Of a stretch of DNA of 64,000 nucleotides, positions 9,896 through 17,348 are shown in pieces. Under the pieces are notes generated by a model. It was not told the origin of the DNA and made no database searches. It saw only the letters and a list, made by a program, of their open reading frames with translations. The translations under genes and the position numbers were made by a program. How positions within the stretch are numbered: position 1 is the first letter of the stretch; every line of letters begins with the position of its first letter. Origin of the DNA: Alistipes timonensis JC136 (GTDB lineage: Bacteria > Bacteroidota > Bacteroidia > Bacteroidales > Rikenellaceae); the NCBI RefSeq assembly GCF_900107675.1, contig NZ_FNRI01000003.1, positions 124,001 through 188,000 on the forward strand, given 5' to 3'.

Positions 9896-10360
9896 ATGAA
9901 AACACCGCATGTTTTCCTGATAACCGCGCTGAGCCTCCTCACGGCAAGTTGCACCAACGAGCTGGAGAGCGGCAAAGACTACCCCGCACTGGCCATGGGC
10001 AACGAGACGCTGGTATTCAAAATCGACAAGGTGATGCAGAACGAGACCGACGTAAAACCTTATTTCACCTTCTTCGACGACGTGCAGCTGACGCTGAGCT
10101 ACAAGGACGGAGAGCCTTCGCTGCTGACCTTCAAAGAGACCGGAGCGCCGTTCCGCGTAACCACGAAAGATTACGTGGACGTGGAGTGGGAGATCTACAC
10201 CGGAAAAAGCCCCTATGAAATTCGCGAGAAGGGGACCGGCGAGGTGATCTGCTACATGACGCGCGACCGCCTGATCACCTTCCCGTTCAAGCTGGGAGCG
10301 CCTTCGAACCAATACGAATACCAACTCCTGCCCGTCGGGAACGAGAGCGAAAACCAATAA
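9896..10360 (+). CDS. Small lipoprotein of the PUL, function unknown
   Basis: This 154-residue protein has the lipobox L-T-A-S-C at Cys19, so it is an exported lipoprotein. I do not recognise the family. The mature part alternates short hydrophobic and charged segments, as expected of a beta-sandwich, with several aromatic residues (F-T-F-F-D-D, V-E-W-E-I-Y). It sits 21 bases behind the GH92 gene and 11 bases before another lipoprotein gene, inside the same plus-strand run. By position it is a candidate surface glycan-binding protein or accessory to the SusCD complex; this is inference only. Confidence 0.7.
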   Translation: MKTPHVFLITALSLLTASCTNELESGKDYPALAMGNETLVFKIDKVMQNETDVKPYFTFFDDVQLTLSYKDGEPSLLTFKETGAPFRVTTKDYVDVEWEIYTGKSPYEIREKGTGEVICYMTRDRLITFPFKLGAPSNQYEYQLLPVGNESENQ

Positions 10361-10371
10361 ACGAACCGAAG

Positions 10372-11340
10372 ATGAAACGCTATTACAGATACCTGACCAT
10401 CGCCGCACTGGCGGCCATCGTCGCGGGATGCATGGAGTTCCTCGCCATAAACCATCCCGAAACGGTCCCCGTAAACACCGGCGTCGACGCCACGTTCGAC
10501 GTCAAAATCGAGGTAAACAAGGACATCGACATCCGCACGACCCCCGTGGTCGCCATACTGGCTCCCACGGCGTGGAAAATGGCCGAGAACGCCGTCGTCA
10601 CCTACACGACCAGCGACGGCTCCGGAACGAAGGAGATGCGTCTGGCCGTAGGCACGGACCAGGAGCCCAAAACCAAAGGCCCGTGGTCCGCGGCGCTGAA
10701 ATCGCGCCTCGGACTGAAAGGCAACTACGAACCCGTGGAGTGGGTGGCCTTCATCGCCACGACCGACCACAACTGGGGCCCTAACGACCAGTTCACGGGA
10801 ACGGTCACCGTCCGTTTCACCACGGGAAGCGAAAACCTCAAAACCAACCTCGCCTACTTCATCGGCAACACGCAGGACGGCGTACATGACGACGCACAGT
10901 ACTACCTGCTCCACGAACAGCCGTTCGAGACCACCGGCGGCAGCAACGCCACCATCGACTACACGCTGCCCAAGATGTGCTCCATTTCGCCCGAGGCTTT
11001 CACGTGGGAGGATATCGTGGCGATCAAATACGACGCGACGATCCAGGTCGACGGCGTGGATTCACCCCTGAAAGGCGCCGACAAAGTCTACCTGATGGCG
11101 CGCGCCTCCTACAACGGCGAGACGCAGGAAGCCGTTGTCGACGAGGTGGGCGCCAAGACGCTGATGACCAAAAACGGAAAGGACAAATGGATGCTTTACC
11201 TCTATCCGCACGAGTTCTTCGGCGTTCCGGCGGGCGTGAAGATCGACAAAGTCAGTTTCTACATGGTCAATGCCGACAAGAGCATCGAGGTGAAGATGCC
11301 CGACGGCGAAGAGTTCTCGTTCCCCGAGAACGACAAATAA
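10372..11340 (+). CDS. Surface lipoprotein of the PUL, DUF4961-like
   Basis: This 322-residue protein has signal sequence M-K-R-Y-Y-R-Y-L-T-I and lipobox I-V-A-G-C at Cys19. The mature start M-E-F-L-A-I-N-H-P and the following V-P-V-N-T-G segment recall the DUF4961 family found in Bacteroidetes PULs; I hold that family name loosely. The rest looks like two beta-sandwich modules with exposed tryptophans (T-A-W-K-M, E-W-V-A-F, N-W-G-P). It is 11 bases from the preceding lipoprotein and 4 bases from the esterase. A role as surface glycan-binding protein is plausible from location and aromatic content but not shown. Confidence 0.65.
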   Translation: MKRYYRYLTIAALAAIVAGCMEFLAINHPETVPVNTGVDATFDVKIEVNKDIDIRTTPVVAILAPTAWKMAENAVVTYTTSDGSGTKEMRLAVGTDQEPKTKGPWSAALKSRLGLKGNYEPVEWVAFIATTDHNWGPNDQFTGTVTVRFTTGSENLKTNLAYFIGNTQDGVHDDAQYYLLHEQPFETTGGSNATIDYTLPKMCSISPEAFTWEDIVAIKYDATIQVDGVDSPLKGADKVYLMARASYNGETQEAVVDEVGAKTLMTKNGKDKWMLYLYPHEFFGVPAGVKIDKVSFYMVNADKSIEVKMPDGEEFSFPENDK

Positions 11341-11344
11341 CCCC

Positions 11345-12775
11345 ATGAAACGTCTGATCCTGATCATTCTGTTCGGGCTCTGCGCGTCCCCGGCCGGCGC
11401 GCAGGGCCTCGAACTGCCGCCCGTCTTCGCCTCGGGCATGGTGCTCCAGCAGCAGGCCGACGTGGAGTTGTGGGGAGAGGCCCGTCCCGGCGCCCGGGTA
11501 CGCGTCCGGGCGAGCTGGACGAAAGCGCGGCCCAAAGCCGATGCCGACGCCCGGGGACGCTGGTCGGTGACCCTGCGAACCCCCGAAGCCGGATACGAGC
11601 CCCGGACGCTGACGGTGGAGAGCGGCCGGGAACGGCTGGAACTGACTGACATACTGATCGGCGACGTCTGGTTCGTCGGCGGACAAAGCAATATGCAGAT
11701 GAGTTTCCGCGGCAACCCCGACCAGCCGGTCGAGGATGCGCAGCGGATACTGCTCCGCAGCAACCGCCCGGGCATGCGGCTGTTCCGCGTGGAGAACGGT
11801 TATGCGCTGGCTCCGAACGACACGCTGCGCATCGACGGCGCCTGGGGTCCCGCAGACCCGGAGCATGTGAAAGAGTTCAGCGTCGTGGGGTATGTCTTCG
11901 GCGAGAAGCTCCACGAGGTGACCGGCATCCCGATCGGCCTCGTGCAGTCGGCGCACGGCGGTTCGACGGCCGAGGCATGGCTGGACCGCGCCGAACTGGA
12001 GCGGTTCGGAGGCTTCGACCTCGAACTTACGCCCGCGAAGACCGACCCGGTCTGGTATGCCGTCCTGCCGACGGTGCTTTACAACCGGATGCTCGCACCG
12101 CTGTTGCCGATGAGCGTCAAAGGCGTGATCTGGTACCAGGGCGAATCGAACGTCGCCCGACCCCGGCAGTACCGCGAACTTTTCGCACGGCTGATCGAAT
12201 CGTGGCGCGGCTATTTCCGCAATCCGGAGATGCCCTTCTATTTCGTGCAGATCGCCCCCTACGAGCATCCGGGTGTCAACTCCGCGGAACTGCGCGAGGC
12301 GCAGCTCGACGTGATGCACACGGTGCCCCATACGGGCATGGCCGTAACGCTCGACCTCGGAGAACGCGACGTGATACACCCAGCCCGTAAGGAAGCGGTC
12401 GGAGAACGGCTCGCCTATTGGGCGCTGAACCGCGACTACGGGCATCCGGCCTTCGGATGCCGCAGTCCGGAGTTCCGCTCGATGGAGGTGCGGGACGGAC
12501 GCGCCCGCCTGAAATTCGACTACGCCCCCAACGGACTCTCGTTTTTCGGGAAACGACCTTCGGGCTTCGAGATCGCAGGCAGCGACCGCGTCTTCCACCC
12601 CGCAGAAGCCCGCATCGTGCCGGCATTCTGGGGCAACGAAGGGCTGGAGGTTTGGAGCGACGAGGTTCCCGAACCCGTCGCCGTACGCTATGGCTACACA
12701 AATTACGTCGACGGTTCGCTCTACAACACCGAGGGGCTTCCGGCCTCCTCGTTCCGGACCGACGACTGGCATTGA
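11345..12775 (+). CDS. SASA-family carbohydrate acetylesterase (sialate O-acetylesterase-like)
   Basis: This 476-residue protein has a signal peptide ending near residue 20 (A-G-A-Q). The N-terminal beta domain starts L-P-P-V-F-A-S-G-M-V-L-Q-Q, as in bacterial sialate O-acetylesterase homologues. The SGNH-type nucleophile motif is G113-Q-S115-N-M, the central motif is G-V-I-W-Y-Q-G-E-S-N, and the catalytic Asp/His pair is D342-V-I-H345-P. All three blocks are intact, so it should be active. In this locus it more likely removes acetyl groups from a plant or yeast mannan, or another decorated glycan, than from sialic acid, because no sialidase or sialate catabolic gene is in view. It starts 4 bases after the preceding stop and is almost certainly cotranscribed. 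Confidence 0.85.
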   Translation: MKRLILIILFGLCASPAGAQGLELPPVFASGMVLQQQADVELWGEARPGARVRVRASWTKARPKADADARGRWSVTLRTPEAGYEPRTLTVESGRERLELTDILIGDVWFVGGQSNMQMSFRGNPDQPVEDAQRILLRSNRPGMRLFRVENGYALAPNDTLRIDGAWGPADPEHVKEFSVVGYVFGEKLHEVTGIPIGLVQSAHGGSTAEAWLDRAELERFGGFDLELTPAKTDPVWYAVLPTVLYNRMLAPLLPMSVKGVIWYQGESNVARPRQYRELFARLIESWRGYFRNPEMPFYFVQIAPYEHPGVNSAELREAQLDVMHTVPHTGMAVTLDLGERDVIHPARKEAVGERLAYWALNRDYGHPAFGCRSPEFRSMEVRDGRARLKFDYAPNGLSFFGKRPSGFEIAGSDRVFHPAEARIVPAFWGNEGLEVWSDEVPEPVAVRYGYTNYVDGSLYNTEGLPASSFRTDDWH

Positions 12776-12799
12776 ACGAACACCATTAAAAACCGATCT

Positions 12800-13912
12800 A
12801 TGATGAAAATCCTGAAATTTTTAACACTGCCGACCCTGCTGGCGGCCGTATCCTGCGGCTCGAACAGCCCGGCGAAAGCACCCTCCGTGCACGTGGACAC
12901 CCGCTTCACAACGCTCTATTCGCCCGATTCAAACGGCGTGACGGGCTCCGACGGCGCGATCTCGATCGTACTCGACGACGGCAGCTCGCTCTTCATGACC
13001 GGCGACTGTTTCCTCGGCGAGGTCGTCGGCGGAAAACGCGATTTCAGCTACGAGATGATCAACAACTCGCTCATCCACATCAGCGCCGACAGCAAATACC
13101 TGGGAGCCTATTACGGCGGCACGCCCGAGGCGCCCCAATCGCTCTGCACGCCCCTCGAAGCCGCAACTTCGCAGTACGTCTACTGGTACTGGCCCGGCCA
13201 CGGATTCCAGCACGGCAATACGCTCCATCTCTTCATGACGAAGTTCTACCAGGGCGGCGAGGGGCAGTGGGGCTTCCGCTTCGACGGCACGGACGCCGTG
13301 AAGATCGACATGACGGATTACAGCGTCCGGTCGATCGAAGAGATTTACGACGACCGCTGCCCGATCCACTGGGGACACTGCGTGATGAAGCAGGGCGGCT
13401 GGTATTACGTCTACGGAACCCGTTCGGGAGCCGGTTACGACCCCGCGCAACTGTGTGTTTCGCGGGCAAAATTCGACGAAGCGGCCGATGGCCTGGGCCC
13501 CTACGAGTATTTCGACGGCACGGGATGGAGCGCCGATCCGGCCTCCGCGGCCGCCTGCCAGGGTCTCGACGTACCTGTCTCGGAGCAATTCTCGGTATTC
13601 AAACACGGCGATGTCTATGTGCTGGTCACACAGCGCCGGGCACAACAGGCGGGCGACATCTACTCCTACATCGCCGATACGCCGGTGGGACCGTGGCGGA
13701 ACAAACAGTTGCTTTACGTCACCACCGAACAGGACAACGACCGCGAACTGTTCACCTACAACGCAATGGCGCATCCGCAGTTCATCAACGAAGCGAACGA
13801 ACTGCTGATCTGCTACAACATCAACAGCTACAACCTCCAGAAACCCTACCTGGATGTTTTGACCTACCGGCCCGTGTTCCTGCGCGTCCCGATGAGCATG
13901 ATCCTCGAATAG
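12800..13912 (+). CDS. Beta-propeller-like lipoprotein (DUF4185/DUF5005-like)
   Basis: This 370-residue lipoprotein has the lipobox A-A-V-S-C at Cys19. Repeated blade-like motifs are visible: D-G-A-I-S-I-V-L-D-D-G-S-S-L-F-M-T-G-D-C-F-L-G near the start, W-G-H-C-V-M-K-Q-G-G-W-Y-Y-V-Y-G-T in the middle, and a closing strand P-V-F-L-R-V-P-M. The pattern of an acidic residue per blade facing a central pocket is like the DUF4185/DUF5005 relatives of GH43/GH117-type five-bladed propellers. Some DUF4185 proteins are glycoside hydrolases, so an enzyme acting on the same glycan is possible. I cannot assign catalytic residues with confidence. It is the last gene before a strong terminator. Confidence 0.6.
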   Translation: MMKILKFLTLPTLLAAVSCGSNSPAKAPSVHVDTRFTTLYSPDSNGVTGSDGAISIVLDDGSSLFMTGDCFLGEVVGGKRDFSYEMINNSLIHISADSKYLGAYYGGTPEAPQSLCTPLEAATSQYVYWYWPGHGFQHGNTLHLFMTKFYQGGEGQWGFRFDGTDAVKIDMTDYSVRSIEEIYDDRCPIHWGHCVMKQGGWYYVYGTRSGAGYDPAQLCVSRAKFDEAADGLGPYEYFDGTGWSADPASAAACQGLDVPVSEQFSVFKHGDVYVLVTQRRAQQAGDIYSYIADTPVGPWRNKQLLYVTTEQDNDRELFTYNAMAHPQFINEANELLICYNINSYNLQKPYLDVLTYRPVFLRVPMSMILE

Positions 13913-13931
13913 AAAAATCACCCGGGAACAG

Positions 13932-13980
13932 AATTCGGCGGGGCTGCGATACCAAATCGCAGCCCCGCCGAATTGTTTTA
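13932..13980 (+). terminator. Rho-independent terminator of the mannan PUL
   Basis: A perfect 19-bp stem (13932-13950 with 13956-13974) closes the five-base loop ACCAA and is followed by GTTTTA. It begins 19 bases after the stop of the propeller lipoprotein and ends the first operon. Confidence 0.9.
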
Positions 13981-14010
13981 TGCCTCTCGGGTTCAGACTC
14001 CGATCAAACG

Positions 14011-14045
14011 TTGTACGAACTTTTCCGAAGAAATCCGTATCTTGC
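14011..14045 (+). promoter_or_regulatory. Weak Bacteroidetes-type promoter candidate for the phosphoesterase gene
   Basis: TTG at 14011 and TATCTTGC at 14038-14045 partly match the -33 TTTG and -7 TAnnTTTG elements. Spacing is a little long (24 bases). It lies between the terminator and the start at 14069. Confidence 0.35.
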
Positions 14046-14068
14046 GGTAATAAAACTGCGCAAAACCC

Positions 14069-15934
14069 ATGAAACACTCCGGCATCCTGCGGGGACTCGG
14101 CCTGTGGTGGCTCCTGCTGTCTGTGGCAACTGTTGCAGCCGCACCCTGCGACACGCTCCGCGTCGCCTTTCTCACGGACATTCATGTGACGCCCGGCAAT
14201 GCACAGGACTCGCTGCTGCGCATCGCCATCGACGAAATCAACGCCTCGACATGCGACATCGTTCTTTTCGGCGGCGACCTCACCAACCTGGGCAGCGACA
14301 CCGAACTGGAACACGTCCACGCACTGATCTCCCGACTGCGGAAACCGTGGTGCGCAGTCCCGGGCAACCATGAAACCACGTGGTCCGAAAGCGCCTGCAC
14401 GACGTTCGCCCGAATCTTCGGTCACGACGGGCGTATCGCCTTTCGTGCCGGAGGCTACCTCTTTCTGGGCTATGCATCGGGACCGTTCATGAAGATGGCC
14501 ATGGGCGCCGTGCGCACCGAAGACCTCGCATGGCTGGCTGAGGAAGCCGCCAAGGCGCGTCCCGGCGAGCGCATCGTGAGCCTCTGCCACTACCCGCTCA
14601 ACGGAGATCTCACCAACCGTTCCGAAGTTACGGCGACGCTCCGCCGGCTGGGCATTCCCCTCACGCTGTTCGGCCATTATCACCGGGCACCGTCGCTCTT
14701 CAATTTCGATTCCGTGGCGGGAATTCAGGGCCGCGCCCTGTCGGGCGGGAAGCAAGGCACGGCGGGATACATGCTGCTCGACTTCCGGGGCGACTCGGTT
14801 CGTGTGAGCGAAAAGGTGTTGGGCTCCGCGCCGCGCGTCTGCTTCACGATCGGCATGCACGACGACCCGCAGGTTGCGGCCATTGCCTCCGACCCGATGC
14901 CCGAAACTCCCGACTACGCGGACCATGCACAGTTGATGCTGCAGGACAGCGCGACAATTTACACCGGGGTCGCTTTCCACGACGGGATGATCTATTACGG
15001 AACGACGCAAGGCGTGCTGCGGGCCTTCGATCCCCGCCGGGGCCGCGAGGTGTGGCAGCAACGGCTCGGCGGCGCCCTTTATACCACGCCCCTTGCGGTC
15101 GAAGGCATTGTCATTGCCGGGACGACGACTCGCGGGCTGTGCGCTTTCGACGCCCGCACGGGCCGCGCACGGTGGAGGATCGACACCCCGACGCCGATCG
15201 TCGGACAGGGGCTCGTCGCAGGACGCGGCCGCGACGCGGCCCTCTACATCGGTCTCGGCAACGGCACGATGGCTAAAATCGCCGTGCGCGACGGACGTAT
15301 CCTCTGGCGTTACGACTACGGGCGCAGACAATCGCAGGGACAGCCTGCACTGGCCGGCGACTGCCTGGTTTTCGGTGCCTGGAACGGCCGTCTCTACTGC
15401 CTCGACGCCTCGACGGGCGCACTTCGCTGGACGTGGACCAACGGATCGAAAAGTTTATTTCTGGCTCCGGGCAACATCGTTCCCCGAATCGCTAGGGGCC
15501 GTGTGTTCATCGATGCACCCGATCGGGCCGTCACGTGTCTCGACCTGGCCTCGGGCCGTGTCGTATGGCGCTGCCGGGATTACAAGGCCCGCGAATCATC
15601 GGGGCTGAGCGCCGACGGCAGTCGGTTTTACGTCAAGACGATGGACGGCGAACTGCTGGCTGTCGACACCTCGCAGAATTCTTTCCGCGAGGTGTGGATT
15701 ACCCCGGTGGGGTTCGGCTACGACTACACGGCATGCCCCGTAACCGTGAGCGGCGGCATCGCCTACCTGGCCGACCGTTCGGGCCGTATCGCCGCCGTAC
15801 GCGAGGACGGGACGTTACTTTGGTGTGCGAAATGCTGCCAATCGGCGGCAAACTTCATCGTTGCGGCCCCCGACGGTTCACTGTGGACGACCTTCGCCGA
15901 AGGAAAGATTTTCCGGATACCCCCGGAGCGCTGA
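14069..15934 (+). CDS. Secreted metallophosphoesterase fused to a PQQ-type beta-propeller
   Basis: The protein has 621 residues, with signal peptide residues 1-25. The calcineurin-like phosphoesterase domain (about 30-270) shows all metal motifs: D37-I-H39, G69-D70-L-T-N73, G99-N100-H101-E102, C-H-Y-P-L and G-H-Y-H-R. The second half (about 290-620) consists of repeated strands such as G-R-E-V-W-Q-Q-R-L-G-G-A, G-R-A-R-W-R-I and G-R-I-L-W-R-Y-D-Y-G, the W-containing repeats of a PQQ/BamB-like eight-bladed propeller. It likely hydrolyses a phosphate ester in the periplasm, with the propeller serving for binding. It stands alone between the PUL terminator and a convergent operon. Substrate is unknown. 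Confidence 0.8.
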   Translation: MKHSGILRGLGLWWLLLSVATVAAAPCDTLRVAFLTDIHVTPGNAQDSLLRIAIDEINASTCDIVLFGGDLTNLGSDTELEHVHALISRLRKPWCAVPGNHETTWSESACTTFARIFGHDGRIAFRAGGYLFLGYASGPFMKMAMGAVRTEDLAWLAEEAAKARPGERIVSLCHYPLNGDLTNRSEVTATLRRLGIPLTLFGHYHRAPSLFNFDSVAGIQGRALSGGKQGTAGYMLLDFRGDSVRVSEKVLGSAPRVCFTIGMHDDPQVAAIASDPMPETPDYADHAQLMLQDSATIYTGVAFHDGMIYYGTTQGVLRAFDPRRGREVWQQRLGGALYTTPLAVEGIVIAGTTTRGLCAFDARTGRARWRIDTPTPIVGQGLVAGRGRDAALYIGLGNGTMAKIAVRDGRILWRYDYGRRQSQGQPALAGDCLVFGAWNGRLYCLDASTGALRWTWTNGSKSLFLAPGNIVPRIARGRVFIDAPDRAVTCLDLASGRVVWRCRDYKARESSGLSADGSRFYVKTMDGELLAVDTSQNSFREVWITPVGFGYDYTACPVTVSGGIAYLADRSGRIAAVREDGTLLWCAKCCQSAANFIVAAPDGSLWTTFAEGKIFRIPPER

Positions 15935-16037
15935 TCCCGGAGCATCCGCAGCCGAATACCCCGGAGCCGGAAAAATCCATGTATCCGAAACCGGCGCTGT
16001 CGCCGTCAGCGATACCCTGAATGCCCCGAACGGCCCG

Positions 16038-17348
16038 TCAATCCGTTTCCCGTAGCAACATGCCTGTCGTCAGCAATAAATCGACATGCGCCATTACCAG
16101 GTCATAGCGCGCTGACAGCAAATCGACGGCCGCGTTGAAATAGCTGATCTGCACATCGCGGAAGTCGAACTGCGAAAGCGTTCCGGAAGCGAATTTCTGC
16201 TCCGCGATCCGCAGACTCAATTCAGTGGTCGCCAACTGTTCCTCCCGCAGACCGACCAGTTCACGGCGAAGCAGGAAAGCGTCGTATTGCTTGTCGACAT
16301 CATAGCTGACCGAAAGTTTCATATCTTCAAGCGACAGTTTCTCGATTTCATGGTTGATCTGCGCCACCCGCACGGCGCGCCGCCGCTGACTGCCGTTGAA
16401 GATATTGAATGAAATCTTCGCGGAAACATAGGGCTGTATCTGGCGGTTGTCGATTCCGGCAGCACGATTGTAAGCGTAACCGGCTCCCACGCCCACATTC
16501 AGACTCGGATAATAATCCGAACGGGCGACGAGCGTCTCCTCGGCGCGAAGCCGGATAGCAGCATACTGTTTGCGGATCGAAGCATTGTCGCTTTGCGCGA
16601 TCCGGTGCAGTTCGGCCGGATCGAGCCGTTCGTCGATCGCCGGAATGCTGTCCGTCAGCGTCCAATCGCCTCCGCGCTCCACGGCAAGCAGGAATCCCAA
16701 CTGCCGGCGAGCGTCCTCATAATTGTTTTTCTGGCTCAGATAGGAGGCCCGGTCCTGCAGCCAGGCATTCTTCGCCTGCAACAATTCGAGATTGCGGACC
16801 ACACCCAGATCCGCCGCATGCTGCTCGCGGCGGAACCGGTCCATGGAAGCGTCCATCAACTGTTGCGCAATCGTCACCTTTTCCGATTCCAGAACGGCCT
16901 GATAATAGGCCGAGATGATCGACCGCACCGTATTCTCGATCAGCACGGTCTGCGAACCTTCGGCCTGTTCCTGGGCCGCATCGAGTTTGGCTTTCGTACG
17001 CCACACGCGAAAACCGCCGAAAAGGGTCCACGACAATTCGAGGCTGGGCTGCACGCTCAGCGTCGAATAATCCTCCGCGTCCGACCCCTGCGGCATCGTA
17101 CGGCTGAAATTGGCGGAAGCCCCGACCGCTACGGACGGATAAAGTCCGGCCGCGCCCCACGTGTTGTTCACGACCGAAGTCCGGGTTTGCAGTTCGCCGA
17201 CTTGAAGATCGTAATTGTTCTTCAACCCGATATCAATGGCCCTGGCCAATGTCAGAGCGTTTCCGTTCTGTGCAGCCGCCGGCTGCCGCACGGCTCCGAA
17301 CAAACAGATCGCCGCACAAAGTACACTATATCGCATCATAGTTTTCAT
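16038..17348 (-). CDS. TolC-family outer-membrane efflux channel
   Basis: The gene encodes 436 residues from ATG 17348, which overlaps the TGA of the RND pump by 4 bases. The open frame extends upstream over that gene, but the signal peptide (M-K-T-M-M-R-Y to A-A-A-Q) marks the true start. Typical outer-membrane efflux protein repeats are present: A-I-D-I-G-L-K-N-N-Y-D-L at the mature N-terminus, then coiled helices and L-N-V-G-V-G-A-G-Y-A-Y and I-A-E-Q-K-F-A-S-G-T-L-S-Q-F-D-F in the second half. It supplies the trimeric exit duct for the pump and adaptor encoded just upstream in the same operon. The exported substrate is unknown. Confidence 0.9.
   Translation of the reverse strand: MKTMMRYSVLCAAICLFGAVRQPAAAQNGNALTLARAIDIGLKNNYDLQVGELQTRTSVVNNTWGAAGLYPSVAVGASANFSRTMPQGSDAEDYSTLSVQPSLELSWTLFGGFRVWRTKAKLDAAQEQAEGSQTVLIENTVRSIISAYYQAVLESEKVTIAQQLMDASMDRFRREQHAADLGVVRNLELLQAKNAWLQDRASYLSQKNNYEDARRQLGFLLAVERGGDWTLTDSIPAIDERLDPAELHRIAQSDNASIRKQYAAIRLRAEETLVARSDYYPSLNVGVGAGYAYNRAAGIDNRQIQPYVSAKISFNIFNGSQRRRAVRVAQINHEIEKLSLEDMKLSVSYDVDKQYDAFLLRRELVGLREEQLATTELSLRIAEQKFASGTLSQFDFRDVQISYFNAAVDLLSARYDLVMAHVDLLLTTGMLLRETD

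Noticed and set aside
11345..12775. Evidence for sialic acid use, suggested by the sialate O-acetylesterase-like gene
   Set aside because: No sialidase, lyase, epimerase or sialate transporter is present. The family also removes acetyl groups from other glycans, and the neighbours point to mannose.
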